The notes: a model not told the origin generated them from the sequence alone. Counted from the stretch's first letter, positions 34,945 through 44,098 are shown. The stretch is DNA of 64,000 nucleotides from Paludibacteraceae bacterium (GCA_017937025.1 JAGBEJ010000005.1:1-64000); one strand, 5' to 3'. Numbers and translations: made by a program.

Positions 34945-35820
34945 ATGCCATCATTAAAAGAAGTAAGAGCGAGAATAGCCTCTGTGGCATCGACGAGCAA
35001 GATAACCAGCGCCATGAAGCTGGTGTCGGCTGCTAAGTTGCGCCGCGCTCAGGATGCTATAACGAGCTTTTTGCCTTATCAGCAGAAACTTATGCAGATG
35101 TTGGCTAATTTCATAGCATCATCGACAGAAGAACTGGCTGTGCCTTTGGCTCAGGTCAGAGATGTCAAGAAGGTGGCTGTCGTGGCGATTTCTTCCAACA
35201 GCAGCCTTTGCGGAGCATTCAACAGCAACGTGATAAAAGAGGCTCTGAAGGTGATAGGCCAGTATGAGAATCTCGGCAAGGAGAACATAAAGGTCTATGC
35301 CATAGGAAAGAAGATGGCTGATGCCTTGGAAAGAAAAGGCTATAAGTCTGAGGGCGTTTATAACGACTTGGTCGATAAACCCGACTACGACAAGACAGTC
35401 GCTTTGGTCAACGAATTGATAGAGAAGTTCGTGAACAAGGAAATAGACAAGGTTGTGCTTGTGTATAACCACATGAGAAACGCGGCTTCGCAGGATTTGC
35501 GTGCGGAGCAGTTCCTGCCTGTGGCTCCGTCGGAGTCGAAGGATGGCGAGAAGCACACCGTTGACTATATACTTGAGCCAGACAAGAACAAAGTGGTACT
35601 GGCGTTAGTGCCAAGAGTCGTTAGACTGCATCTTTATGGATCGATTCTGGACTCTGTGGCTGCAGAACACGGCGCGAGAACAACAGCAATGCAGATTGCT
35701 ACTGACAACGCGTCGGAGTTGATGCAGGAGCTTACGCTGAAGTACAACAAGGCGCGTCAGGCTGCGATTACCAACGAGCTTATAGATATCGTTGGCGGTT
35801 CGGAAGGCTTGAACTCTTAA
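34945..35820 (+). CDS. atpG: F1Fo ATP synthase subunit gamma
   Basis: The rotor shaft of F1. The long N-terminal helix (SLKEVRARIASVASTSKITSAMKLVSAAKLRRAQ) and the C-terminal helix with TTAMQIATDNASELMQ-like sequence form the coiled coil, and SSNSSLCGAFNSNV lies in the Rossmann domain. At 291 residues it is normal. It ends the operon, with a terminator 32 bases later. Confidence 0.97.
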   Translation: MPSLKEVRARIASVASTSKITSAMKLVSAAKLRRAQDAITSFLPYQQKLMQMLANFIASSTEELAVPLAQVRDVKKVAVVAISSNSSLCGAFNSNVIKEALKVIGQYENLGKENIKVYAIGKKMADALERKGYKSEGVYNDLVDKPDYDKTVALVNELIEKFVNKEIDKVVLVYNHMRNAASQDLRAEQFLPVAPSESKDGEKHTVDYILEPDKNKVVLALVPRVVRLHLYGSILDSVAAEHGARTTAMQIATDNASELMQELTLKYNKARQAAITNELIDIVGGSEGLNS

Positions 35821-35851
35821 AATCGCATAACAATAACTTTCATAATGGTAG

Positions 35852-35892
35852 AGGTGCCGGAGGCCGTAAGGTTTCGGCACCTTTGCTATTTT
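35852..35892 (+). terminator. ATP synthase operon terminator
   Basis: AGGTGCCG/CGGCACCT stem followed by a T-rich tract that overlaps the stop codon of the convergent methyltransferase gene. Confidence 0.65.
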
Positions 35893-36425
35893 ATGATGAG
35901 ATGTTTGGCGAATTCCCAAATCACAATGCCGGCAGTCACCGACACGTTCAGCGAATGCTTGGTGCCGAACTGCGGCAGCTCTATGGCATAGTCGGCGGCG
36001 TCCACAACCTCCTGCTGCACGCCTTTCACCTCGTGTCCTAAGATAACCGCATATTTCTCGCCTTTCTTGATCTCAAAATTCTCGAGGCTGACGCTGTTTT
36101 CCGTCTGCTCTATGGCTATGACCTTGTATCCGTTCACTTTCAGGTCGTTGACGGCGTCTATGGAGTTCTTGAAGTATTTGTAATCGACCGAAAGCTCCGC
36201 GCCGAGCGCTGTCTTGTGAATCTCGGCGTTGGGCGGAGTGGCGCAGATGCCGCACAGGTATATGCAGTCGGCTCTGTAGGCATCAGCAGTGCGGAAGACC
36301 GCTCCTATGTTGTGCAGGCTCCTCACGTTGTCCAGCATGATGACGAGGCCGGATTTCTGCGCTTCCTTGAATTGCTCAGCCGAGATTCTGTTGAGTTCTT
36401 CGGTTTTAAGTTTCCTGTGTAGCAT
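35886..36425 (-). CDS. TrmH/SpoU-family RNA 2'-O-methyltransferase
   Basis: A 179-residue SPOUT methyltransferase that would methylate a ribose 2'-OH in tRNA or rRNA with SAM. The three SpoU motifs are visible: NIGAVFRTAD, ILGHEVKGVQ and LNVSVTAGI. There is no N-terminal substrate-binding domain beyond about 20 residues, so the exact RNA target cannot be told. A minus-strand TATCTTTG box at 36445-36452 is its likely promoter. Confidence 0.9.
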   Translation of the reverse strand: MLHRKLKTEELNRISAEQFKEAQKSGLVIMLDNVRSLHNIGAVFRTADAYRADCIYLCGICATPPNAEIHKTALGAELSVDYKYFKNSIDAVNDLKVNGYKVIAIEQTENSVSLENFEIKKGEKYAVILGHEVKGVQQEVVDAADYAIELPQFGTKHSLNVSVTAGIVIWEFAKHLIIK

Positions 36426-36451
36426 GTGGCGAAATATTTTTTCGCAAAGAT

Positions 36452-36482
36452 ATTGTATATTTCAAAAAATGCCTTACCTTTG
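36452..36482 (+). promoter_or_regulatory. Promoter of the tRNA-Asn gene
   Basis: ATTG (36452-36455), 19 bases, then TACCTTTG (36475-36482). The minus-strand box for the methyltransferase gene overlaps its upstream edge. Confidence 0.6.
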
Positions 36483-36525
36483 CAACGCAAAACGAGAGGA
36501 TAAGACCTCAGTTGAAGCACCGAAT

Positions 36526-36599
36526 TCTTCAATAGCTCAGTCGGTTAGAGCACCTGACTGTTAATCAGGGGGTCGTAGGTTCAAGTCCTACTTGAAGAG
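36526..36599 (+). tRNA. tRNA-Asn (GUU)
   Basis: A complete cloverleaf of 74 bases. Acceptor arms TCTTCAA (36526-36532) and TTGAAGA (36592-36598), with discriminator G at 36599. D arm GCTC/GAGC, anticodon stem CCTGA/TCAGG with anticodon GTT at 36560-36562, and T arm GTAGG/CCTAC with loop TTCAAGT. CCA is not encoded. A good promoter precedes it. Confidence 0.97.
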
Positions 36600-36610
36600 C
36601 GAGGGGAGAG

Positions 36611-36638
36611 AGCCGAAGATTTTATCTTCGGCTTTTTT
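36611..36638 (+). terminator. Terminator after tRNA-Asn
   Basis: AGCCGAAGAT/ATCTTCGGCT stem followed by six Ts. Confidence 0.8.
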
Positions 36639-36668
36639 GCTCACTTTTGGAGGAAGAGTGAGTAAAAG

Positions 36669-36699
36669 GCCCGCCCGGTTTGGGCGGGCTTTCTTTTTT
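36669..36699 (+). terminator. Second terminator upstream of the transporter gene
   Basis: GCCCGCCC/GGGCGGGC stem with a 5-base loop and a T-rich tail, ending 24 bases before the next start codon. Confidence 0.75.
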
Positions 36700-36722
36700 G
36701 GGGGACATAAACAGTTTGTATT

Positions 36723-37706
36723 ATGATAAAACTTCTTCAAACATTGAGTCGTGTGCTGTCCGGTTATGCCTCGCTGTTCGTCATAGCCGCAGCGTTAGTT
36801 ACGTTCTTTTATCCGTCCATCTTCCAGTGGGTGAGCGGCAACGCGCAGACGGTCATTCTGGGCGCGATAATGCTGACGATGGGTCTCACGCTTTCCACTC
36901 AGGACTTCAAAATCGTGCTGAGCCGTCCGTGGGACATATTCATCGGAGCCTGCGCACAGTTTATCATCATGCCTTCGGTGGCTTATCTGCTCACCAAGGT
37001 ATTCCATCTCCCTGTGGAAATCGCGCTTGGCATTCTGCTGGTGGGATGCTGTCCGGGCGGTGTCAGCAGTAACATTATGTCGTTTCTGTGTCATGGCGAT
37101 GTGGCGTTCTCGGTGGGCATGACGTGCGCTTCCACTATGCTTGCGCCAGTCGTTACGCCTATGCTGCTTGTGTGGACGGCTGGGCAGTCGGTCGATATAG
37201 ATGCGGTGGGCATGTTCAAGAATATCCTTATAGTGACAATTCTGCCCGTCTCGCTCGGCACGCTGCTGAATTATTATCTGAGCAAGAAGCCCGTCTTCGG
37301 CACGGTCAAGACGCTTATGCCGGGTGTCAGTGTGATTTGTCTGGCGATGATAGTCGGCGGCGTGGTGTCAACTATCCACGAGGACCTCGTCAGGGGCGGT
37401 TTGATGCTCTTTTTGTGGATATTCGTCGTAGTGCTTTGCCATAACACCCTCGGCTATCTGATAGGCTTCTTTGTGGGCAAACTGTTCCGTTTCTCGTTGC
37501 CAAAGAAAAGGACAATATCGATAGAGGTGGGAATGCAGAACGCCGGTCTTGCCACAAATCTGGCTTCCAATTTCTTCATGGCCACATATCCGCTCGCTGT
37601 CGTGCCTTGCGCCATCTCGTGTGTCTGGCACTCCATTTCGGGAGCTATACTCGCCGGCATCTTCTCGGCTTACGACAGGCTCAGGGGCGTGAAATACGAC
37701 AAGTGA
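36723..37706 (+). CDS. Bile acid:sodium symporter (BASS) family transporter
   Basis: A 327-residue inner-membrane protein with about ten helices. Family marks are GAIMLTMGLTLSTQDF in helix 2-3, the GCCPGGVSSNIMSFLCHGDVAFSV crossover motif of the sodium-binding core, and VGMQNAGLATNLA in the second half. BASS proteins move organic anions such as bile acids, pantoate or pyruvate with sodium; the substrate here is unknown. It is the last core gene before the accessory island, and the left island repeat begins 16 bases after its stop. Confidence 0.92.
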   Translation: MIKLLQTLSRVLSGYASLFVIAAALVTFFYPSIFQWVSGNAQTVILGAIMLTMGLTLSTQDFKIVLSRPWDIFIGACAQFIIMPSVAYLLTKVFHLPVEIALGILLVGCCPGGVSSNIMSFLCHGDVAFSVGMTCASTMLAPVVTPMLLVWTAGQSVDIDAVGMFKNILIVTILPVSLGTLLNYYLSKKPVFGTVKTLMPGVSVICLAMIVGGVVSTIHEDLVRGGLMLFLWIFVVVLCHNTLGYLIGFFVGKLFRFSLPKKRTISIEVGMQNAGLATNLASNFFMATYPLAVVPCAISCVWHSISGAILAGIFSAYDRLRGVKYDK

Positions 37707-37721
37707 AAAACATTTAGGGAT

Positions 37722-37758
37722 AAACAAAAGAGCTCTGCGTAAACCACGCAGAGCTTTT
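37722..37758 (+). repeat. Left 37-bp direct repeat of the accessory island (also a terminator)
   Basis: A 37-bp sequence that begins AAACAAAAG. It contains the perfect 10-bp stem AGCTCTGCGT/ACGCAGAGCT with loop AAACC and ends in a T-run, so it acts as a terminator for the BASS gene. A copy matching 34 of 37 bases lies at 51607-51643, at the other end of the island. The three differences are at repeat positions 9, 13 and 19, two of them in the left arm of the stem. Confidence 0.8.
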
Positions 37759-37796
37759 TTTATGGATGCGTGTTATTTAACAAACCTCTGCCATTA

Positions 37797-37822
37797 TTTG
37801 GCGTAGTTTTTCTGTATGTTTG
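37797..37822 (+). promoter_or_regulatory. Probable promoter of the WYL-DUF262 operon
   Basis: TATGTTTG at 37815-37822 matches TAnnTTTG. TTTG at 37797-37800 is 14 bases away, shorter than usual. The WYL protein may bind here to regulate itself. Confidence 0.45.
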
Positions 37823-37840
37823 TGAAAAAAACATAGTGCT

Positions 37841-38776
37841 ATGAATAACGACAGAGGACAAGGCCTTATAAGCAAATATGTCTGGGTGATAGAGACAATC
37901 GGCCGCTCGAAGAAGATTTCGTTCAAAGAATTGAATGAGAAATGGCGCGATAATGACATCAGCCATGGCGCGGAACTTCCGAAACGCACTTTCAAAAACT
38001 GGTGCGATGCTATTTGGGATATGTTTGGCATCAACATCGCCAATGAAGGGCGTGGCGAGTACCGTTACTACATCGAAAATGAAGAGGACCTCAGCGGCAA
38101 CGGACTCCGCTCGTGGCTGTATAATACACTCTGTGTCAGCAATGCCTTGGCAAACAGTCTGAGCATAAAAGACCGTATCGTTTTGGAATATGTGCCGTCT
38201 GGTCAGGAGTACTTGCAGTCCATTATCGAGGCTATGAAGGAAAACCGTGTACTTAACATGACTTATCATAGTTATTGGAAGGATGAGGAGCACAACTTCG
38301 ATGTGCAGCCGTACTGCGTGAAACTGTTCCGCCAACGTTGGTACATGGTCGCTCGCAGCACCTATTCGTCTTATTACGAGAAAGGACCGCGTGTCTATGC
38401 CCTTGACCGCATAACATACCTTCACAAGACAGAACACTCCTTCCGTATGCCAGACGACTGGGATGCCGCCGAATACTTCGAAGGTTGCTTCGGAGTGATA
38501 GCCGACCACAATACCGACATTCAACCCGTAACGCTGAAGGTAAGTCCCTGGCAAGCCAACTACCTCCGTTCACTGCCACTCCATGAATCTCAGCAGGAGA
38601 CCGAGCGTACTCCAGAATACAGCATCTTCACCTGCCTTCTCCGCCCCTCCTTTGATTTCCAGCAGGAACTCCTCTGGAATGGTGAAAATGTTGAGGTGTT
38701 GAAACCTCTTTGGCTCCGTGAGGAGATTGCCGGTAAGATAGAAAGAATGTGGAATAAGTATAAGGAGGACAAATAA
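37841..38776 (+). CDS. WYL-domain transcriptional regulator
   Basis: A 311-residue regulator. A winged-helix-like N-terminus (to about residue 100) precedes a WYL ligand-sensing domain, seen as VLNMTYHSYW then QPYCVKLFRQRWYMVARS. A WCX-type C-terminus follows, ending with LLWNGENVEVLKPLWLREEIAGKI. WYL proteins of this type (for example BrxR and CapW) repress defence operons and respond to a nucleic-acid or nucleotide signal. It is the first gene of the island, 1 base before the exonuclease gene, so autoregulation of the whole operon is likely (inference). Confidence 0.87.
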   Translation: MNNDRGQGLISKYVWVIETIGRSKKISFKELNEKWRDNDISHGAELPKRTFKNWCDAIWDMFGINIANEGRGEYRYYIENEEDLSGNGLRSWLYNTLCVSNALANSLSIKDRIVLEYVPSGQEYLQSIIEAMKENRVLNMTYHSYWKDEEHNFDVQPYCVKLFRQRWYMVARSTYSSYYEKGPRVYALDRITYLHKTEHSFRMPDDWDAAEYFEGCFGVIADHNTDIQPVTLKVSPWQANYLRSLPLHESQQETERTPEYSIFTCLLRPSFDFQQELLWNGENVEVLKPLWLREEIAGKIERMWNKYKEDK

Positions 38777-38777
38777 C

Positions 38778-39269
38778 ATGCGGGATTTTGCAGCAATAGA
38801 TTTTGAGACGGCTAACAATGAGCGCAGCTCTGTTTGTTCTGTTGGAATTGTTATTGTTCGTAATGGTGAGATAGCCGATTCTTTCTACTCGCTCATCCAG
38901 CCAGAGCCAAACTATTATAACTACTGGTGCAGCCAGGTACATGGTCTATGCAGTGAAGATACGGATGAATCGCCCATCTTCCCAGAGGTATGGAAGCAGA
39001 TAGAACCTCTAATAGAGGGTTTACCGCTTGTCGCTCATAACAAGCCTTTTGATGAAGGTTGTTTGAAAGCCGTGTTTCGAGTATATCAGATGGATTATCC
39101 TGACTACGAGTTTTATGACACACTATGTGTCTCACGGCGTGTATTGCCGGAACTTGAAAACCATCAGCTTCAGACAGTGGCAGCTGCTTGTGGTTATGAG
39201 TTGGGAAACCATCACCACGCACTTGCTGATGCAGAGGCATGTGCATGGATAGCAAGAGAAATATTGTAA
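38778..39269 (+). CDS. DnaQ-fold (DEDDh) 3'-5' exonuclease
   Basis: A 163-residue exonuclease of the DnaQ/epsilon type. The DEDDh residues are visible: DFETAN (Asp and Glu) at the start, HNKPFDEGC (Asp) near residue 95, and HHALADAEA (His and Asp) near residue 150. The protein is a stand-alone domain, so it might trim DNA or RNA ends or short oligonucleotides. It starts 1 base after the WYL gene and is followed 20 bases later by the first DUF262 gene, suggesting one operon. Similar WYL-exonuclease pairs occur widely, so its link to the DUF262 genes is only positional. Confidence 0.88.
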   Translation: MRDFAAIDFETANNERSSVCSVGIVIVRNGEIADSFYSLIQPEPNYYNYWCSQVHGLCSEDTDESPIFPEVWKQIEPLIEGLPLVAHNKPFDEGCLKAVFRVYQMDYPDYEFYDTLCVSRRVLPELENHQLQTVAAACGYELGNHHHALADAEACAWIAREIL

Positions 39270-39289
39270 AAAAGAAAAGATACATCATT

Positions 39290-41098
39290 ATGAAAGAAAA
39301 TACAATTGAATTAAAATCGGTTAGCGAACTGAATGGCAATAGTTTTATAGTTCCAAATTATCAGCGCGGGTATAAGTGGAGGGAAAAAGATGTCGAATAC
39401 CTTATTGAAGATATTGCTGAAATAGCACTAGATGACAATAGCGATTATTGCCTTCAGCCAATAGTTGTTGCTAAAGATAACGACAAGTATGTTTTGGTTG
39501 ACGGGCAGCAACGTCTAACAACTATATGGCTAATTATTAATTGGGCAAAGCATAATGGTTTTGGAACCGATTGGAATTTCAGTATCGAATATAAAACACG
39601 AGACACAAGCAATACTTTCTTAAAAAAAATTAAAGAAAATGAGGTTGCCCATGATGAAAAGGATGAAATGACTTGCGACACTCATTATTTTTCGCAAGCA
39701 CTTAAAGCAATACAAGGTAAAAGAGATAAACTTGAGGCGTTTTTCAAAAATCTTAAAAAGAACGTCAAAATCATTTGGTATGAAATTGACCCAAAAGAAG
39801 GACCCACTCATTTTGAACGATTAAACAGTGCAAAAATCAGTTTGACAAATGCAGAACTTGTAAAAGCGTTCATTTTGACGAAATCCACACCACAAAAACA
39901 AACGAGAATGGCTTGTGAATGGGACGAAATGGAATATAAACTTCAAGAAAAAAGTTTCTTTTCATTCATAACAACCAAGGGCAGCAAATACAACAAGGAG
40001 TCTAATCGCATAGAATTGCTTTTAGACCTATATGTGGGTACGACCAAAGAAGAGAAAGAAAAAGACGAACACCATACGTTCAATAAAATTGCTCAAATTG
40101 AAAAAGACGGGAAATCAGTAGAAATCATTTGGCAAGAGGTTCAAAACATTTATAACCGCCTGTTGTGTTGGTATAATGACAATTTCCTTTACAATCTTAT
40201 TGGATTCCTCGTTGAAAAAAATGGAGATAGTGAACTTTCCGAAATATGGAAAGGTTGCAAAGGCAAATCCACGATAGAAATCAAGGAATTTGTTCGCAAT
40301 CGCGTCACTCAGACTATACCAAAAGAAGAAGACATTCGTACAATGGTGTATAAAGATAGGCGGACAAAGAATGTCTTGCTTCTATTTAATGTTTTGTCAT
40401 TAATGTCCGTAATTCCCAATCCCAAACCTAACGAATACAAATATGTATTTAATGATAAATTCCATTTCGACTTGTACAAAGATGAAGGTTGGGACAAAGA
40501 ACACGTTCACGCAACAGCTTCCGAATCATTACAGAGCAAGGTTGAATGGGTTAAATGGTTGAAAGATTTGGACGAAAAATTGGTTGAGAAAAAACTTGTT
40601 GAGAAAAAAAACAAATTGATTGAAGCAAACCTTGTTGATAACAAAGACGAATACCTCAAATGGATTAGGAATGCTAAAGAGGTTAAAGACTCTGATTATC
40701 CAGCCATAAAAGAAGACAAAAACGATACATTCAAGCCTCTTTCTAAAGAGAAATTTGCCGATATGTTCAAGGACATTGTTTTTGCATTAGAAGGAGAAGA
40801 TGAAAAAGACTTCAAGCAGAATAGTATCGGTAATCTTGTTTTGCTCAATGCAAACATAAACCGTTCTGGAGAGTACAAAGTCGCTCCATTTTCAACAAAA
40901 CGTAGAATTATCATGGAGAGGGTAAAAAAAGGTCAGTTTGTCCCAATTGGAACTCAAAATGTATTTATGAAAGTTTATACGCCAATTCCAGGACATTTTT
41001 ACAAATGGGAAAAAGATGAATCATACGATGGAAACGAAAAGCCAGATAGAGACAACTACATCGATGCTATGATTGAAACAATAAACAGAATTAAATAA
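39290..41098 (+). CDS. DUF262/DUF1524 (GmrSD-like) protein with HNH-type end
   Basis: A 602-residue protein. The N-terminal DUF262 domain has VPNYQRGYKW and the nucleotide-binding VDGQQRLTTIW signature of ParB/Srx-like GmrS domains. The C-terminal DUF1524 domain shows DKEHVHATASE and NSIGNLVLLNANINRSG with the distal F-x2-KRR region, as in GmrD HNH nucleases. GmrSD proteins cleave modified phage DNA, so a restriction role is likely but unproven. The ATG at 39290 is favoured because the DUF262 start follows directly. It is strongly A+T-rich, unlike the core genome, suggesting transfer. The next DUF262 gene begins 6 bases later. Confidence 0.85.
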   Translation: MKENTIELKSVSELNGNSFIVPNYQRGYKWREKDVEYLIEDIAEIALDDNSDYCLQPIVVAKDNDKYVLVDGQQRLTTIWLIINWAKHNGFGTDWNFSIEYKTRDTSNTFLKKIKENEVAHDEKDEMTCDTHYFSQALKAIQGKRDKLEAFFKNLKKNVKIIWYEIDPKEGPTHFERLNSAKISLTNAELVKAFILTKSTPQKQTRMACEWDEMEYKLQEKSFFSFITTKGSKYNKESNRIELLLDLYVGTTKEEKEKDEHHTFNKIAQIEKDGKSVEIIWQEVQNIYNRLLCWYNDNFLYNLIGFLVEKNGDSELSEIWKGCKGKSTIEIKEFVRNRVTQTIPKEEDIRTMVYKDRRTKNVLLLFNVLSLMSVIPNPKPNEYKYVFNDKFHFDLYKDEGWDKEHVHATASESLQSKVEWVKWLKDLDEKLVEKKLVEKKNKLIEANLVDNKDEYLKWIRNAKEVKDSDYPAIKEDKNDTFKPLSKEKFADMFKDIVFALEGEDEKDFKQNSIGNLVLLNANINRSGEYKVAPFSTKRRIIMERVKKGQFVPIGTQNVFMKVYTPIPGHFYKWEKDESYDGNEKPDRDNYIDAMIETINRIK

Positions 41099-41104
41099 TC
41101 AGAT

Positions 41105-43336
41105 ATGGACAACAATATTAAAAGCAACACTTCCTTTTGGAGTGAAATCTCAGAATACAAAATACAAGTTCCCTATTATCAGAGAGATTACGCGCAAGGA
41201 AGGGTAGACAATGGAAGGATTGACAATATACGCAAGGTATTTGTCGAGGAATTATATGGTGCATTAAAAGAACCGAAGAATTGTCATCTTGGTTTAGTTT
41301 TCGGTTCATACGATGAAAATGAAAAAGTTTTTATTGCGGTAGATGGACAACAACGGTTGACCACTGTTTTCCTTTTGTATTGGTATGTGGCTTGGCGTGA
41401 GAATAAGTTGGATGGTTACAAAGAAAAACTTAAGAAATTTACTTGGGACACAAGAAGTTTCTCTTCTCAATTTGTTGAATTGTTGTTTAAAATCCAATCA
41501 TCAAGCAATGTGATAGATGCCATTAAAACTAATAGCAACTATTTCTCTGTATGGGAATCTGACCCAACTGTAAAAGGTATGCTCACTATGCTGGAAGAAA
41601 TTGAAAAACAATATCCTAAAGACGAAGGTGGCTTATGCCAAAAGATATTTTCAGAAGACTGTAACATTAGATATGACATTTTGAAGTTAGAAAAGAACTC
41701 TGATGGTAAAACCTATTTGAAAATGAATTCAAGAGGGCGTTCACTTACAACATTTGAGTTGTTTAAATCGAAATTCATTGACAAATACGGGCACGGACCT
41801 TCTTTTGCGAATAATTTCGATGATAAATGGTTGAATTTTATGCTTAAAATGTCGAAAGACGATAAAGGAGATTTTGCAGATCCAGACATATCATATATGA
41901 ATTTCATTAACGAATACACGTATATGATATTGAGTTTACATAGTAATGACGATTCCGACAAAGAATACAAACACTTCATTGATGCAAAAATGAAGGATAA
42001 TTTAACGGACGTCCCATTTATTAGTTTTGAAAAATACAAACCTGCATTTGAGAATATAAATTGTTTTGTGAAATTCTTTGATTGGATTTGCGATAATTAC
42101 GAGACAATAAAAAGCATTGATGAAGAATTGAGATTTCCTGACTCTAAATTTTTTGCAGACGAAATCATTAAAAGTTCTAATCCCCATTTTTCCCATAGGA
42201 CAAAGTTGTTCTCACTATATAAGTATGCGGAATTGACAGAATATGCTCCTATTGACAAAGAACTATATAAAAGATGGAACAGAGTTTTTCGAAATCTTGT
42301 TGCAAACAGTCAAATAGATGGCAATAATTTTGGCAAAATATGTAAAACAATCAATCAGATAGCAAATGCCGATATTTATTTGTACTTGGCTAACGGAGAA
42401 GAATTAAGCCATTTTGACAATAATCAAATAGCAGAAGAAATCTCCAAAGCAAAACAAATAGTAAACGGCGGTGATGAATGGGAATCCAAAATCATCGAAG
42501 CTGAGAAATACGCCTTCTTCAAAGGAGCTATTCGTTTCTTGTTTCAGAATGCAGAAGGAAAAGTTACGAAAGATAGTTGGGAACTGTTCGATAACAAATG
42601 GGTAAATGCAAAGGAGTATTTTAACGGGGATGGAGTTTGCCAGAAGTATGTTGAAAGATGTGTTTTACTTCGCACGCTTATTAGCTATTTTTCAAAATGG
42701 GAAAATTTCATAGCACCTTTTTATGTGAATTCTAAAGAAAATTGGCGAGATTATATTTTGTTAAATAAAGATTTAAATGCCCAAGTTAATCGTTTGTTGA
42801 GCAACAATATAATGTGTGATTTTAAAAATTTCGAATCTGATATTGATGATGCCAGAATGTGTAAAACGCAAGACCAATTGGTGAAAACTAATATACTTGA
42901 CAATTTGGATAAGGACTGGTATTATTTGGAAAAAGACTATGTGAGATTACATGTCTATCGTAAGAATCATGGTAATGATATTTATTTGGGTGATAGTATG
43001 CACGAAAATAGAATTCTTGCTTCGTTAATAGAAGAAAAACGTATTAAATGTAACCAGAGAATCAAAAACACTAATTTTTTTAGAGGAGAAAACATTAATT
43101 TCCTATATGATAACAATCATCAAATACAGTGGTTTGCAAATCCAAATGAAAAGGAACTTGATGTCTATCTAATGGAAAATGATTGGGTAGATTATAAAAA
43201 ACGGCCAAATTATGAAGAAGGCAAACTTGATAAAGACAACCATTATTGTTTTCGAGTAACGGAAGATATGGAAAGTGATCCATCAAAATTTACTGATGCA
43301 TTGGACGAATTGATTAAACAATCGCAAAAATCATAA
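41105..43336 (+). CDS. Second DUF262 protein, large form, no visible HNH
   Basis: A 743-residue protein whose N-terminus shares PYYQRDYAQG and AVDGQQRLTTVFLLYW with GmrS-type DUF262 domains. The rest is long, A+T-rich in codons, and rich in Lys/Asn. I see no HNH or other nuclease motif in the C-terminal half, so this subunit may recognise DNA or regulate while its neighbour cuts (inference). It ends in TAATG overlap with the phospholipase-D-fold gene, so translation of the two is coupled. Confidence 0.82.
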   Translation: MDNNIKSNTSFWSEISEYKIQVPYYQRDYAQGRVDNGRIDNIRKVFVEELYGALKEPKNCHLGLVFGSYDENEKVFIAVDGQQRLTTVFLLYWYVAWRENKLDGYKEKLKKFTWDTRSFSSQFVELLFKIQSSSNVIDAIKTNSNYFSVWESDPTVKGMLTMLEEIEKQYPKDEGGLCQKIFSEDCNIRYDILKLEKNSDGKTYLKMNSRGRSLTTFELFKSKFIDKYGHGPSFANNFDDKWLNFMLKMSKDDKGDFADPDISYMNFINEYTYMILSLHSNDDSDKEYKHFIDAKMKDNLTDVPFISFEKYKPAFENINCFVKFFDWICDNYETIKSIDEELRFPDSKFFADEIIKSSNPHFSHRTKLFSLYKYAELTEYAPIDKELYKRWNRVFRNLVANSQIDGNNFGKICKTINQIANADIYLYLANGEELSHFDNNQIAEEISKAKQIVNGGDEWESKIIEAEKYAFFKGAIRFLFQNAEGKVTKDSWELFDNKWVNAKEYFNGDGVCQKYVERCVLLRTLISYFSKWENFIAPFYVNSKENWRDYILLNKDLNAQVNRLLSNNIMCDFKNFESDIDDARMCKTQDQLVKTNILDNLDKDWYYLEKDYVRLHVYRKNHGNDIYLGDSMHENRILASLIEEKRIKCNQRIKNTNFFRGENINFLYDNNHQIQWFANPNEKELDVYLMENDWVDYKKRPNYEEGKLDKDNHYCFRVTEDMESDPSKFTDALDELIKQSQKS

Positions 43337-43848
43337 TGCTCACTTATATCTCCAACTCTTCCCATTACAAAGAAGTGCTTTCACGGGTTCAATCCGTGAA
43401 GCACATGCTTTGGATTGGAACGGCTGACATAAAAGATGTTTATATTGAGATGGGCAAAGAGAAAAAGCCGTTTCTGGCTCTCATTGCCCAGCTCATTCGG
43501 CGTGGAGTGGATGTGCGTCTTATTCATGCTAAAGAACCAGGACCGAACTTCCGCGAGGACTTTGACAAGTACCCTGTTCTATATGATCGTTTGGAGCGTG
43601 TGCTCTGTCCGCGTGTGCACTTCAAGATGATGGTATTTGACGGGAAGGAGGTTTATATTGGCAGTGCCAACCTGACAGGTGCTGGAATTGGCATGAAAGG
43701 AGACGGCAAACGTAACTTCGAGGCGGGAATACTTACCGATATGCCGGAGATTGTAGAACAAGCCATGACTCAGTTTGATGAAGTATGGATGGGCAAACAT
43801 TGCAGGACTTGTCAACGTCGCGACTTTTGCCTCGACCCGATAGCTTGA
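43336..43848 (+). CDS. Phospholipase-D-fold (single HKD) protein
   Basis: A 170-residue protein with one HKD motif: HFKMMVFD followed by YIGSANLTGAG. A single-HKD protein normally forms its active site as a dimer, as in the nucleases Nuc and BfiI. A C-terminal cysteine set (HCRTCQRRDFC) may bind zinc. It probably is the nuclease or phosphodiesterase of the upstream operon. The start overlaps the stop of the DUF262 gene by one base (TAATG). The H1 hairpin terminator follows 28 bases later. Confidence 0.85.
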   Translation: MLTYISNSSHYKEVLSRVQSVKHMLWIGTADIKDVYIEMGKEKKPFLALIAQLIRRGVDVRLIHAKEPGPNFREDFDKYPVLYDRLERVLCPRVHFKMMVFDGKEVYIGSANLTGAGIGMKGDGKRNFEAGILTDMPEIVEQAMTQFDEVWMGKHCRTCQRRDFCLDPIA

Positions 43849-43876
43849 CTTTTTTTGAAATCTATCATTTTCCTCA

Positions 43877-43903
43877 GACCTCTGCCACCAGTTGGCAGAG
43901 GTC
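43877..43903 (+). repeat. Conserved module-boundary hairpin H1 (terminator)
   Basis: A perfect 11-bp stem GACCTCTGCCA/TGGCAGAGGTC with loop CCAGT, followed by TTTG and a run of eight Ts, so it acts as a terminator. The identical 27 bases occur again as H2, and the stem with another loop as H3. Up to 44098 the rest of this gap holds a weak terminator-like hairpin (44009-44046) and the next promoter. Confidence 0.85.
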
Positions 43904-44056
43904 TTTGTTTTTTTTGTATCGTGATTCAATTATTTCATTAACTCTAAAAACTTTCAAATTATGGCAATATAATCGCCAAAACGAAAAGTACATTTTTAAA
44001 AAAAGGAAGGCAGCGAATCGGTAAGTGGCGGAACTCTGCCTTTTTTGTGCGCAATG

Positions 44057-44086
44057 TTTGAGGATTATAATTAATTCATATATTTA
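44057..44086 (+). promoter_or_regulatory. Promoter of the FISUMP gene
   Basis: TTTG at 44057-44060, 18 bases, then TATATTTA at 44079-44086 (7 of 8 to the -7 consensus). ATG follows at 44099. Confidence 0.55.
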
Positions 44087-44098
44087 CTAATCAAAAAA

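Noticed and set aside
36526-37758. tRNA-Asn as the insertion site of the accessory island
   Set aside because: The island repeat begins 1.1 kb after the tRNA, and no copy of the tRNA 3' end is seen near the right border.
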